This document shows positions 48,428 through 62,035 of a stretch of DNA of 64,000 bases, one piece after another. The stretch's first letter is position 1; each line of letters starts with the position of its first letter. The notes below the pieces were generated by a model that ran no database searches, was not told the DNA's origin, and saw only the letters and a list, made by a program, of their open reading frames with translations. Location of the stretch: the NCBI GenBank assembly GCA_040954595.2, contig CM082595.2:2232001-2296000 (forward strand), in the 5' to 3' direction. The stretch is from Balanoglossus misakiensis (Eukaryota > Hemichordata). The position numbers were made by a program, and so were the translations under genes.

Positions 48428-50747
48428 GTCCTCATTTATACCGAAATTGGAAAAAAAGATGTGAAATTTCAATTTTAATTATGTAACAATAGATTGCCTT
48501 GTCACAACCAAGATTCACGTTCTTCAAGAATCTTGGCAGATTTCCATACAAGAAATGCCTCCATATCTTTCACATTTCAATATTTCAGTATTTCTGATTT
48601 CTTGTGGATAATTTATTCACGAAAGCATATTGAAACAATGAATGATTTATCAGCCCATATGGAGTGTAGACATGCAATATTCATTGTGATATTACTAAAA
48701 CTTGCCTAGCTCGTAATATTTTATTGCAAAGAAAATCACAGAAGCTGTTTGTTGTGTTGAAATGTCGTTTGAGTCAGATTGGGCATAAATTTTCTTCTGA
48801 GTGTGTAGGTTCCATCCCTTACCCTGTATATACGAGCCAGATGATGAAAACAGGATCGTACCATCGTTGTGATAAAAAGGGGGATAGGGTGCATGTACCA
48901 CCCAACCTGTTCCTGATTTGTATCCATCCTCCTGCTGTGATCGGAAATACAGTGTCTCGAACAAACGGTCACTGACAGAAACCAAATCGCATCACTTTTT
49001 GCCCCCATCACAGCAGGTGATGGTCCTGAGTCATCTAACAATCAAAGGCTACAACCATATCACATCATTTTGGACGGAAAATTTTCCTACGACACTTCTG
49101 ATGATGCGAACTCTTTCATCAGCTATAAAAATAAATAAAACATTTTCTGAAACGAAGTGTTCGACGTTTGATCCTCTCATGTAACTCTGTGTTGCGCCGC
49201 GCAGCGTGTTTTGATAAAATTCTGTCTCCCATTTACATTTAAACTTCAGTAACCTAAAACCTAGTGTTATTTTCGAAAGGGTTCAGTGTCTGAATTCATT
49301 CTGATGATGGCAGATAAAGTTCAGATTAGGAGCTCCAGCTGATGTCGCTCTCCGAGATGTGTTTCTTTTGACGCCAAACCCCATTAAATATCACCGCCCC
49401 TGGATACCGCGCAGACCCGCCATTCAAACGCACCAAAGATGGGTTGATTTTGTCTAAAATGAAAATTTTCGAAAAACGGCTAAGGATAGCGAGAATAGGC
49501 TATTAAGTTGTCTGTTGTCTTGGCAACGTTTCATCACTTCTTAGGCGCTGTTTGTTCCAAATGAGATGTTTTCGTCTATAGCGATGAATGCTGGGTATTG
49601 GAGTGCGTGTTGCCGAATTCATAAACAGTTTTCAAGGAGTCCATTCTGGCAGACGTGCTTACTTTCTTTCCCGATTGAATACCAGTATACTTCATTGGTT
49701 TTCTGCCACCAGAGATCAACACTTTTATGATGTGAACGCAGAAATGACTGCAATGCATGCAGTTTTCGTGGGAAACACGTTAACATGGAATTCACTGCAC
49801 TCTCTGAAAAGAAGCAAAATTTTTTCATCGAATGATTGACGTTTTTTCCTGTACGGCAAATTATATGCAAACATTACAACTCTGATGTAACTAACGTACC
49901 AACAATGAAATAAGGTACCCTTTTCTGAACATGAATTCATGTAAAAATGAATTAATTTTGTTCTGCTTCAGTTGTTCAGTCCTGGCTTTCGGAAAATGAA
50001 CTCAGCCATATAGACTGTATCAAGAAACGTTCTACAATTCATATAATATAGTGTGATTTCTGTTCCAGAAATAAAAATGGACGTAAAGATTAGAAACACA
50101 GATGAGAGACACAAAGCAAGCCTTGTTGGACAGTGCAGACAGTGTGAATGACACTATAGTCAACCTCATTTTCATCTAACTTGCATGTTTGGTCTCAAAA
50201 CCAATTATGTCGGGTATTCTGCTGAAAAAATGTGAAAAAGATTCTTGAGAGAGCTTTCATTAATCTAATGGTAAACGAGACGATGTGATACTGAACGTAT
50301 AAATTAACAAGATAAGTTGGTCATCTAGTAATAAATGTGTCTAGATAAAAGTGAAAAGATGACTTTAATATGATATATTAGGTTGCACTGTATCAAAGAA
50401 GGATGTGTTTCTATAGCATATTTGAAAGCTAGCTATTCATTCTAGGGTGTTCAGTAAAGGTTTTCCGTGCGTTGAGTATTGTGGCTTTGGTGTCTATTGT
50501 GTTCCGCGGCAAATTAGTGGGAATGGGAAAAGATGCTCCGGACATTAGGAATTCATAGCGTGATATAAAGAAAGAAATAATGAAATAGAAGTATTTATAT
50601 CGCCGTTAATGGTGACTAGACGGGCGTAATTTGTAACCAAACCGTCTGTTCTGACGTGGAAAGGCGATATTTATCCCCACTGACTGCTTCTATTGATTCG
50701 CATTCATTATCCAGCATTACGAAAGTGAACTTCTGTAATTTTGATCT

Positions 50748-50761
50748 GTCACCATGGTAAC
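50748..50761. promoter_or_regulatory. X-box-like RFX site
   Basis: GTCACC-AT-GGTAAC fits the RFX consensus GTNRCC, 0-3 spacer, RGYAAC at every position. A GTTACCGTAAC tract follows directly. It lies far from any gene called here, so any role would be as a distal element. Confidence 0.35.
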
Positions 50762-51092
50762 CGTGTTACCGTAACGATTTGGTGTATTTCAGTAATTGAT
50801 GGTAATTCGTGTTTTCTTTCGGCTGGATTATAGTTTTCGTAGCACTGCAAACCATGTGACCATTTTTCCTGGGTTTATTCTGTCTTCTTCCTACCTTGGA
50901 TATCAGATCCCAAGGATACAGAAGAATATTGATCTAAGAAGTAGAAGACACTAGTCGTAGTCTTCACTTTCAGCATATTAATGCAGATACTTTAGAGGAG
51001 TTTATGTTTATCTTATTTGTGCGTTGTCCAATATTCATTCGCCACAGTTACCGTGGAAAGTTGAGATCTTCCAGTGTTTTACTTGTAGCTTG

Positions 51093-51350
51093 AAAACACA
51101 AAATCACATAACATAAAAACACAATACAGTATAAACACAACATAATGCATCACAACACAGTATAGTAGAGAGCAGCACAACACATCACAACACAACACAA
51201 AACATCACAGTACAACACAACAGTGAAACGCAACACAACACAAGGTAACAACACAAGACAACATAACACAACACAACACAGCACAGCACAAGACAACACC
51301 ATAAAACACAACACAACGTGACAAGACAAGACAAAACAACAAGGTCATCA
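51093..51350 (+). repeat. Low-complexity (ACACA/CACAA)n tract
   Basis: About 250 bp made of CACAACA, ACATAACA and ACAAGACA words, nearly free of T on this strand. It reads as a decayed simple-sequence array. Confidence 0.85.
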
Positions 51351-52263
51351 GAACCAAAACAAACATGCAGGATATCTTGAGTGAATATTATGGCAAAGGA
51401 CCTTGAAGATGACCTATAAACTTGAGAAAAACAGACACCAGAGATGCACCATTATCATGATTACGGTGATATAATTGACAACATTCATGAGAACATCTCT
51501 ATGTCAAATTTAAAATGTGAGAGAGAGTTTAAGACCCATTAGTGGCAGACAGAGGATTACCATGGGATTTTCTAGGTGAGTTTCAACGCCAGTTATATTT
51601 TATTCGAGCATTACGTGGTGAATAGATAAAAGGAGCATGATTTGCACAAAATGAGGCCAATTTTAATATGCAGCAATGAACGTGTATCGGTAGTAATGGG
51701 GTGGATCAAACACAATGGCCTTCATAGTCCTCCAGAAGCCTTCAGGGAAGTTGGAACATGGTCAGTTGATTTTTGAGGAAGATCATTAAACTCCAAGCCT
51801 CTGGAAAACTTGCTTCCTCTTTCCTTCAATATAAAAATGAAATAGCCTGGAGTGTGTTATATTATTTGTAGGTCACATATAGAGAAATACATTGCCTCTC
51901 TCTGAAATTTGTTGACCCCTCAAAATGTCTTCTTATGTTCTGAAATATTCTTTGATTTCTGAACGTAAATTTACTGATATTTGTAATTTTCGAATTATTC
52001 TCATACTTTACAAGAATTGCAAATGGAATGTTAAAGTCTGCAATACTGGAAAGAAATGTCAAAAGTTATAGATATAGCAGTACTTGACTAATTATAGAAT
52101 TTTGACATTAATGCACAGGTACCTATCATTCAAGGGCTTGCAGCTAATGGAGACTGTTTTTTCTAAAAATTGCAAAAATCCCGGCTAAGCTTTTTAATTG
52201 AAGTTTAAAGAGAAAATTTCCTTGTTTGGGATTGAGAAGCACATGCATTGAAACTGGCTGTAT

Positions 52264-52344
52264 ATGGCTGTTGAGATCCGAAACTGTGACCAAGTATTAA
52301 GAAAGATGGGTGAATGTGTCTCCATGGCAACAGAGAATTTCCAG
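52264..52344 (+). CDS. Candidate small coding exon, unrecognised
   Basis: A frame of 27 codons beginning ATG (MAVEIRNCDQVLRKMGECVS...) ends exactly at TTCCAG/GTAAGA, a strong donor, in phase 0. The peptide looks helical and coding-like. It could instead be an internal exon using the weak acceptor CTGTTGAG ending at about 52275. No family is recognised. Confidence 0.22.
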
Positions 52345-53304
52345 GTAAGAAGTTATCGCTTAGCAGAACTTGGGATTTTTTTTTTTGGAAGTGTATGTAA
52401 GTGCAGAATATAGTTTGGCATAATACATCTTAATCCATGATGAGACAGTTATTTAGGCAAAGAAAGAAAATACAGTTATCAGTCAGTAATGCACATACTC
52501 AGAAAACCTTTTCAGTGACAGGCCAATGCTTTTATTATCATTTGATCCCGATCGTGTTCAGAGCAACATCACTGCTGGTTGCCTGGATACAACCTAATAT
52601 TTTTCTCCTTGCAAAGAAATTGAATCTTATTGTAAACTTTCTTTTCGCTGCGATATTAATGTGCCGTGATTAAAGTTGTCACGCACAATGCAGGCTATGA
52701 AAGGAGACTACATGATTGTATAGGAAAATTGTTGAAAGAATCTTTTTAAAAAGAGCCTCGACTGATAATGCCTTGTAGTAGAATGCATATTGTCATATGA
52801 AAGATTTACATTGACTTCAAAATGAGAAATATGTCTAGAGACAGATGTTGAAATATATAATGGATTCTATGAAAATTTCATTCAGAGTATAAAGTCTGCT
52901 TGCTTGTTTTACATATTTTGTAGATACGGTGTATATATCGTGACATTTATGAATTACCTGGGAGGTAGTGTCTTCTAAATGTTGCGTGGTCTTTCAGATA
53001 ATGTTGACATTTTGGATTTGACGTCAGTAACATCGTTTAGGCTGTGTTTCCTGGCCGTACTCGACAATTTTGTGGCAAAGTTTGACCTTTTAAATTACTG
53101 AAACCCATCTATTATTTTTTATAAGACTAGAGGACAATTTGATAGGGCATAAATATAAATAATGTTTCTTGTACTGGGTCCAGAAAATTAACTGCAGTAG
53201 ATGTGACTTTTGGCAGTGTTTTTTAATATGCTAAAATTCCAAAAATTGGGCCTACCGATATATCCCTTTGGAGAAGATTGCATGGACAGAAAATGTCAAA
53301 TGTG

Positions 53305-53543
53305 ACGGTAGTATGCGCCTTTGGGAAGTTGCGGAAAAAAATGATAGTTCTCCATAGAGTTAACACAGAGGATGGCGGCCATTTTGAGTTTCAAATTGGA
53401 GACAATTACGATCGCTCATTCAAAATTTTGCACAGTGACCCCCAATTTTTATTCTCAATTTCATGAGAGAGTAATCTAAAATTGCCTTGAGCAAAACACG
53501 AGAAAAGTTTAAGAATATGATTTTCAAGGCGTGTACACCATCC
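53305..53543 (+). mobile_element. Family 3 element, most complete copy
   Basis: GGTAGTATGCGCCTTTGGG at the left resembles the complement of the right end, GGCGTGTACACCATCCTTAA; TTAA lies at the right edge. The body holds GGCGGCCATTTTGAGTTTCA, TTCAAAATTTTGCACAGTGA, CCCCCAATTTTTATTCTCAA and TTGCCTTGAGCAAAAC. Relatives lie at 12195, 22984, 29034, 36925 and 54570. Confidence 0.6.
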
Positions 53544-54569
53544 TTAACAGCAAAACCTTTCAAAGAAAAAGAAGTGAGGAGGTCACGGCAGTGTGAGCTG
53601 ATTCTTTTTCTGTCAGGATTAGAAATGTCTTGCCTCAAAGATATTTCCTCTATTGTAGACTGGCCTTGGAGTGAAAATGTAGTATTTCAAAAGAGAGATG
53701 AGAAGAGCTGATATTGTTACTGTGGCAACTCAACAAGCTCTCTGTCTCCTTTCTTACAAGTATAGATGAAAGTGCCGACACAGAGCAGAAAAAAAATTAC
53801 GAAGCAGTCGGCCAGGTGTTCCACTGCGCACTCGAGACCAGGGGATGTGGCTGGCTGTTGAAGTGGGTGGAAGGTTTCAAAAAGTGGGCATAATTTGTAC
53901 TGTTGAGTTTCTTGGAGAATTTCTGGAAGTAGTCGGCAAAATAACACAACATAGAGAAGATAGATGGTTCTTTACTGGCCATCAGTTCCTAACACTGATT
54001 TAGACGACGTTCATCAACTGGTATGATGTTCATAGTGACATTTTATCGGACCAAATCAGCTCTTTATCCCAACATTCATGATGCTGTTATAGAAGCGACA
54101 ATATTTTGCACTTGTTTCTATCCCATAATATGCAGCAATATCCAATAACATGATTGGTTGCAGAATTTGTATGGTTTATGAAAAAGATTGTTCATGTATT
54201 ATGAAAATATCGCTTGTGGCCTTAAAATTCTCTTCCAAATAATTCATTGTATGCAAATTTCGCTGACTTCACACTGATCCATAACATTGCTTATCGTAGA
54301 CACATAAGCAAAGATAGTGTCCCTAATTGAGTATGTGGCAAGGAGAAAGGGAAAATGGTTTATATTTTCACTTGAATAAACCTTGTTCAGACTTTCACAC
54401 GTTTTAACCGTAATTTTATGGTACAGTACACCTCCAGTAGTAATATCAGAATAACCAACTGTGCTATGCATGACTAGAGTTTCTAACAGCTTTGATGAAC
54501 AAGTGGATTTTCAGACACGTTTACTTGCAATTGACATCTGATAAATTGCAGTGTGCTAGTCAGGTTTAT

Positions 54570-54660
54570 TTTAAGGTGGGGACAAATTTTCAGACAAATG
54601 ATAGTCTCTAAACCTTTTCAGAAGTTTGCATGGGGACCCCCAAGTTTTATATATCCAGTT
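54570..54660 (+). repeat. Family 3 fragment
   Basis: It shares the AAxTTTGCATGGGGACCCCCAA core with the fuller copies. The rest is diverged. Confidence 0.45.
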
Positions 54661-56796
54661 TGATACTGTAGTTGGTCTGTTTATCAGGTCTTCCGAAAAA
54701 TACACACAAAAAAGGGTACCGCTATGCTCACTTAATGCTACTTTGGCCGCAGATGTCCAAAAGCGAAAGTGATTGTACATTCTAGTGATTGCCTTTCTTG
54801 TTTGTGGTCAAGTTTAACTCACGGCACACGTCATAGGGCGAATCAGCGATTTACGTCAACAGAAGGATCATTAGGTGAATTCAGTACATGGCAATTACAC
54901 AGGAGGACAAAAACAGGTAAACTAATGACGAGATAGCGTTGATGGCCACTGTAATTTCGCCGACAGACTCGCGATAAAGCGGTAAAAGGCTACCTTGAAA
55001 TTAGGATGATAGGATCTGTGAATCCGACGGAATTATGCAAATGAAGCACGTTCTGAGGATGGGCTAATGCCAGTGGCAAAGATTAGGGGTAATCATGTCG
55101 TCCCGAATTGACCATTCCATTATCGACTGCCCAATGTAAAATGTCAGCCTTTATATAGGATTAATCCAGAATGATCATGATATTTATTACACTGAAGGTG
55201 AACGAATGTTCAGTGAAGTCGATAGCTGAGAATCCGATCTTTGAATCAAGAATCAAGAATTAGAAACAGAAACTTTGACTTTGCAGTTGTGTAGTTGGAC
55301 AGCCAGACCTTAAATATTGAAAATAAAATGATGGCAATAATGTGAAAAGATGCAGCCCCCTTTGGGATTTGAAGTGTTTGCGGAGACTGAAAGATTCATT
55401 GGTGTCTGGGCACTTTGTCACCTTTGACCCTAACCATTAGGTGATGCAGGTCTTTCAGTGTGACAGTTTTCAGTATATATCAGATTTTATTCTGGGCATA
55501 TGTTGCTGCAAAGCATGCTACCTGTAAAATCAAACAACAGTACTCCCAATTTCTTAATTTAACAATGAAAAGTGAAATGCTACACAGTGAAAAGCTGGCA
55601 ATTTTAAACAATTTATTCATGAATTGTAATATTACGTGGATGTGAGTCTTGCGTTCTTCTTCCTCCGTTGTGTATTATCACTTCTATCGTAAGGTTGCGA
55701 TGGTCTATTTCATATGTGTCTGACGTGAAGTCCTTTATCTGATGTTTGTGTGAAAAATGGGCAGAATTCACTGAAAGTAACCCTGAATGTGATAAAAACT
55801 CCTTTGAGACGGGGTAAGTCGTTGTTTGAGTTGACGGTAAGACGCATCGGTTTCGAAAGGAAATATCTGCGTGTATCAAGAGCGTGCAAGATTGGAGGTT
55901 ACGGCTGGTGTCATTTATTGGCTGTTATTCTAACCTCAGAGTCAGCCAAGATGTAGCCAACTTGTCAATTACAGAATCCAGTTCTAAACTAAACAAGCAG
56001 CCCGCCAACTGGACACGATTTATTATTTTTGAAACTGAACTGTAAAAAACAACAAAGTGCTTTACTAGTAATAGGAACGTAAGAAAGTAAGGTAAAGACC
56101 ACATCGATGTAGATTGTTGTTGCACTGCTGAAAACGATGATGGTTTCGGATGAAGATTCTTGTAGAGGAAGTGTAGGCCACCCCAAGTCGAATACTAGGC
56201 TGCTAAAGATTCTAGACATTCATGTGTTAAAGGGGAAGTGAAATCAACTTTTCATTTGTTTGCTGACTTGCTGTGTGAGCCAAACGTTTCTTTTGTATCA
56301 AACCTCTCAATGAATACAACTGTTCTTTTCGTACTGCAAGTTTCTTGTACAAGCAGAGCGCTGAGTGATTTTCAAAAATAATGTCAAAGTGTACCTCACA
56401 CAACCAACTTGTCAGTCGACAACAACTCAGATGCCATGTTATGTGCATTACCAGCTACTAAATAAACCATAAATAACACCTAATAACACATTTAGAGACC
56501 TTATAAAACCAAATTAAGGAGGCATAGCTTATTTGGAGGTAATTTACCATCATTACTGGGTCATTTACCATGTGTGAATTGGGATGGGCGGTGTTTGTTT
56601 TAGGTTTAACTGATTTTGTTTGTACTTGAATGGGATTTTGATAATCGGACTAATATTTGGTTTAGTCTAGATGTTTTCTGTCTGCTGTCAGCTGACTGTG
56701 GCTCTTAAATTGTTAGTAATTTGCGTATTGGTTGAACTAAAAAACTGAACACACACGCACACACACCACACATACACATACAGAGAGAGAGAGAGG

Positions 56797-56834
<38 letters not shown>

Positions 56835-57890
56835 CTTAGGAAGGCACCTGTGTACCACTAGCAAGATAGACAGTCAGTAAGGATCAGACTGACACACAAA
56901 ACAAGGATTGGCAAGCGAGGACAATGAGTTGATGGGAGAAGACGGCAGCTGCCAAAATAGACAGACAAAATAACGACAAAACAGCCACGAATGTCGACCA
57001 ACATTCTCCCATTTGCAACAACAGACAGGCACAGATGTGAAGATTCACAACGTGTCAGACCAATACACAGTGCTTAGAATTTATTGAAGACAATAAAATA
57101 TTAAAACTAGCGCAATTACAATCCTTCAGTTCGCTCTGAAAACCATGAATTAATAATAACTCGATGATGTATTAGTTCTTCTTTCATTAGCACAAGTGGA
57201 AATAAATCTTCACAATAATTGGGACTACTTGAGTTACATTCATTTCACTCAATTTTATTTTTTTCCATTTTTTAATTTATGACTGTACAACAGCAGAAAA
57301 CTAGAATATCGTGTCTTTCTTAGTATCAAAGCTTTGAGAGCTGTCTTGTAAAATGCCAAAATTTTTCTATATTTCACATTTTTGCAAATTATGTGTATTA
57401 TACAGTGTGCATATGCCAGTTTTGAATGCCGTGAGGCTAGAGAATGGGAAAAGTGTGATTTTTGGCACAATGAACGAACGTACAGTCCGGAGTTAGCTTG
57501 ATCAATCCCGTGGAGTGGATTTTGAAGTGGAATTACACAAGAGAAATATCGGCACAAAGAGTTCGGTCACACTCTGAAAGCGAGCCGGCATCAGTGGGGA
57601 AATCTCAGGCTCATTCCAGAACAATTAGGTTTGGAGTTGAAAAGAGAAATCAGACCCACGCTGCATTTAGCGAGAGACTACGTGTGGAACTTACTAAGAA
57701 GGGGAGTTTAAAGAATCGAGGTGATGTCTAACGTTCGCTTTAATTGCGCCTGTCTCTGAAACCGTCCCCCAATGATTAGATCATTAACTGCTGAAAACTG
57801 TGCGCATTCAAATGCAAAAACGTATCAATCGTCGGGTTAAACAGTTGACTGATTATCAGTTCAACGAAGACTTCAGTTGGTGTGGCCGCC
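54661..57890. other. Stretch without a recognised gene
   Basis: A GC-richer part at about 54920-55110 includes an ATGCAAAT octamer (55035-55042). A (CA)n plus (GA)n tract lies at 56750-56834. No supported coding exon was seen. Confidence 0.45.
56782..56834 (+). repeat. (GA)n microsatellite after a (CA)n tract
   Basis: About 50 bp of GAGAGA with a few GG or AA interruptions, preceded by CACACA words from about 56750. Confidence 0.9.
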
Positions 57891-57899
57891 CACTCTGGC

Positions 57900-58304
57900 A
57901 GTAACTTGGGGGACACAATGCGTGTAATAATGCAGGGTTGGAACGATAGTTAGCGCGGCGGTGGAACTTCTTCGCGGAGCACACTAGGCTTGTTCAGGCG
58001 CTTCAGAAGCGCTGCCGTTGCCTCCAGCCAGATACCATTCACGGATGGAGTATGCTGCCTTTCCATTATTTTGAGGACAAAACTCATTGGAGCCTATCGA
58101 ACGGCGGTTTGCATCAGATACAGATGTAACAGCTCGTCTGATTGGTGAGCGGCGGCCGTGTCGTCTTGTTTTTGTGACCAGCAAGTTGACAACATCAGGC
58201 AGTTGTGATCTGGAGAGGCAGGAACACAACAAGGTGGTATCTGAGAACAGCGTGTAACCGCGGTGACTGTCAGTACCCTGTCTTGTTCATCCCATAAACC
58301 ATAG
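57900..58304 (+). promoter_or_regulatory. CpG-richer island ending in a strong splice donor
   Basis: CpG is dense between about 57950 and 58270 (GCGCGGCGG, GAACGGCGG, GAGCGGCGGCCGTG). A strong donor, CCATAG/GTGAGT, sits at 58304/58305. This could be a promoter with a non-coding first exon of a plus-strand gene running beyond the window. No TATA box is seen and no downstream coding exon is identified. Confidence 0.25.
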
Positions 58305-60361
58305 GTGAGTTTCTGCCTTCTCCCATGAAACACTCTAGAGTACGGGCACCGTGTATACGCTTTGTGGACTTTTTCCATCAACAAGATCACATATGACACC
58401 AACAAGCGATGAACAGTCAGTTCTCGTCAACTGAAGGACTCTTGCATATTCCGTGAACTGCGACAAAATCAATGCAGTTATTTGATAATGCCCGCCAAGT
58501 TAACCTTTGTATTTGAACACGCTAAAGCTCCAATTGAATTTACTGCACTGTGTGTTTAGAAATGTCAACACATGCCTTTTGAATGTAAACGTGCTGTCGA
58601 GCTGTCGTCCGGTGACTTAATTGTACAGATATGAAATGGATGTGATATGCATACATTTGTATTGACTATCTATGTCCACCTAAAAGGTAGAAAAAATTAC
58701 TGGTTTTATGAAAGTTTTGCACTGGACTGAAGTCAAAGAACACATATGGTAGGATACATGTAATTTCACAGTCTTGCACTTGAGTAGTTTGTAGTGGTAC
58801 ATGTTGTTCTATGCCTACGTTTGTATGTGACGGTGTTGTACATAGCAAGGATCTGGCGTTGGTAGCTATGACATGAATGTGACAACATGGTACCAGCGAT
58901 TTTGACCAAGTATTTAACCACGTATATGTATGTGCTACTCAGTGGGGTTGGTTGTGCGAAATGAAGCCTGGTTTAATTAATGTGAAAGTTGATGGTATAC
59001 TGGTAGTTTGGAGGTTCCAAATGTCATGTTATAATGGCTAGCAATGGACCAAAGTTAACTGTGTATTTAGTTCAGGATAAAATGCAACAAGTAAGAAAGA
59101 CTGTTCGGTTTTGAGGCTACTAAACTCTGTGTTCCGTGTTCCCTCAAACAAGGCCACCCTAAACCTCCTTTCACTCTCATTGATAACTGTTTTGGTCCTT
59201 GAAAACAATGAAGTTAAACCAAAGAGTCATGTGAAGAGGGTTATTAATGGTATCGTATTGTGTACACCAGTTAATTCTGTGGTCCTGTTTACGAAAAAAT
59301 GTGTCTGATCAACCAGAACCGAGCTGTATATGGGTTTGTAACGACACATTGTGCAGTGGCTTGAATTCAAGCACATAAACAATCGGGCTTCAAATTGTGC
59401 CCTATACTTTATTGTAACCTTGTATACCTTGAAATTTGAGAATGATTCAGAGTGGTGTGTCTCTCGGAACAGCGGAATTAGGTCATTTCAAACCATGTTG
59501 AACGAAAGGCCAAAAGCTAACCTTCCCGTATGACAACCGTCAGTTTTCAAACACTCAGAAAAACTTGCTGAACTTTGATGTGACAGTCTTGCTCCCATTA
59601 AAAACCTACTACATAATCTCCCTTAAAAGACTGGTCTGTTTGTAGCCCCTCCTCCCCTGACAATCCCCCAGAGCCCTCCTGGAAGTATATCCCGAACACC
59701 CCCTATAAGAGTCAAAATGACAGGTATTGACAGAACTGCGACATTATGAACAGCAGATATCATTTAGACTGATACTGAGTCATAAAAACATCATCATTTA
59801 TGAAATATATCAGCTTTTTTTCGCTCAAATACCCTGTGGCTGTTATGAATGATGAATGCTTAACCCTATTCCATATATTATAACCTTTCAACTCTCAGCA
59901 AAATCATCAATGTTTTGTCGTTTTTCTAATAAATTTAAATGATAAAGAGGATTCCAGCAAGCCAATATTATTTCTCCCTTTCCTGTATTTAATAAAAAAA
60001 TCAGATATATTGTAAAATTGAAGATATTTTCATGAAGGGTCAGGAATGTTTTGTCGTACGCTATCACAAAAATGCTCTCGGCACAGATGGTGACAGAATT
60101 ATTCAGTGTTTGCAATACAAAGGATTCTCTCATTATTTTCATCTATTTTGAAAGACAGCTGTGTGTCATATTGAATTCAGACCACTGCTTTTGTCCCTTC
60201 ATCATTTCAATCCTGAGATTGTCGTGAATTACAACTTCTAAATCTCCATGAGGTGCCACATTTTTGCATTATTTTCACGATTTTGCTTTCAAACTCAGGT
60301 TTATTCAGCCTCCTGTCACTGGAGTACACAACTATTATATTTATGTTCACATATGTCTGAG

Positions 60362-60397
60362 AATCTTCACAAATTCAAAAATCTTCACAAATTCAAA
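60362..60397 (+). repeat. Tandem 18-bp perfect duplication
   Basis: AATCTTCACAAATTCAAA twice in a row. Confidence 0.9.
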
Positions 60398-61950
60398 ATG
60401 GCGTCATCCATTGGGAGAAGATTAAGTGGAAAATGTGGTTGCGCTACACCAGCTCTGGTCCCAGTAAGAACTCTCACTGCTAATTTTTGGCACAGAAGAG
60501 ACATTGTGAATTACACCAACCCTGAATCAAGCTCTGAATTCAGCTGTGGAAGTGTGAAGACAGACTTAATCAAACCCCCAGAGAAGATTTATTTTATCTA
60601 TGGTCAGGTACAGTCGGATTAAAATCTTACATAGAGATGGGAGTGTCTTTTCCCTGAATCGCATTATGATAGTAAGCGGTAATATTAGTTTCCAGTATTC
60701 CAAGGCATGGACATAATCCAGAGTAGTGTAATCCCGGAAAACTGTGTAAACATGGAAGTCATCGAGCTGAGTATACATGTAGCACCTTTCTAAATCCTCA
60801 CTGTAAGATGATGCGTCTGTCTTAAAAGTTTATGTTGTGGCTTATACCATTAATAGTTTAAGAGGGCTTGAAAGTGCAGTGTAAAGCTTATATAGAGGCA
60901 AAAACTATTGAGAAATATTTCTTTTGGATAATAGCTGATGTCTGTCATAATTTCAGTATTGCTGAAACATCAAACAGCAAGTTCTTGGAGTGTGGTTTGG
61001 CGATACCAACAAGAAACTGTATTAGATACACCAGACAAAACACTACAAAAAATAACGGAAAGTTAAAGCTAATAGAACTTTAATTTTGATATCATGACAG
61101 TCTGTCTGTGCCCGGCCAGCACCGCTGTGTGAATTTAAGATAGACTTTCGATTTTCATTTGTCTCGACGTCAGTGCACATTACAAGCGTCCATGCTGCGT
61201 CTTCCAACCTAACAATTTGGCATCTCAGCATGTTTTAGAACATGAAGCTGTTGTAAAAAATATTCAGAAACCTTGAAAACATCTTCCTCAGCTGCACTTC
61301 TGTCCACTTTGAAAAGCATTTATGTATGCTATTGGGCCATCTTTGTTGTATCAGGACAATCACAAATTGTTGGAGACTACTCCCTGTATTAAAACTGTCT
61401 CTTCCATACATACACAGAATAACTAAGGTTATTATAGAGGTGAGCGTGTGGAGTGAAAATAGATTTCATGAGCAGAACATACTGTCATCTATCATTTTTA
61501 CAGTGTGAAAGTTTATTGAAACAGACTGGGAGTCATACGGGTTTAACAAAAGACGCAATAAATTTAGCTTGTTTGTACCATATGGATGGGGTTAGGCACG
61601 CCTTTGGTTGAGCGAGCATCAGAAATGAAAGCTGTCGGAGAATACAAAGCTTGGTGAAAACTGAAAAAGAGCAGAGGTGATGCTAGGGTGAGTTTGCAAA
61701 AGCAGAAAGTGTGAGGAACTGTTCGATTTAGTGACTCCAGCAACTGAGTCACTGCCGAACTTGATTGTAAGTCAGGCTCTGTTCTTTACAGTGATTCGAA
61801 AATGTCACAGTCAAGCGGTTTGTCGGTCAGACCGTCAAAAGGCAGAAACCAGACTGTTTTGTCCACGTCAACTCCCATGAGATGTTTTTGCCTAACATTC
61901 AAAGCAGGGAGAAATGCTGCGATCAACACTGAATAACACAGTCTGGTTAA

Positions 61951-62035
61951 CCCTTTCACCACCATGGTTCAGTCCAAATCCATTGTTTTCTATGGTAAAT
62001 TTGGATCTCTAAAGAGGGAACTGGGGGTGAAAGGG
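61951..62035 (+). mobile_element. MITE family 1, intact 85-bp copy with TTAA flanks
   Basis: Same length and ends as the 36230 copy: CCCTTTCACC...GGTGAAAGGG, with TTAA at 61947-61950 and 62036-62039. About six substitutions separate the two. Confidence 0.82.

Larger units (their letters stand above)
45787..52200. other. Stretch without a recognised gene
   Basis: It contains the hairpin at 47198-47269, small repeats near 48.3 kb, an X-box-like site at 50748-50761 and the CACAA tract at 51093-51350. I see no coding exon with family resemblance. Confidence 0.5.

Noticed and set aside
60248-60622. 124-codon plus-strand frame containing MASSIGRR
   Set aside because: It includes an 18-bp tandem duplication and shows no motif or splice signals.
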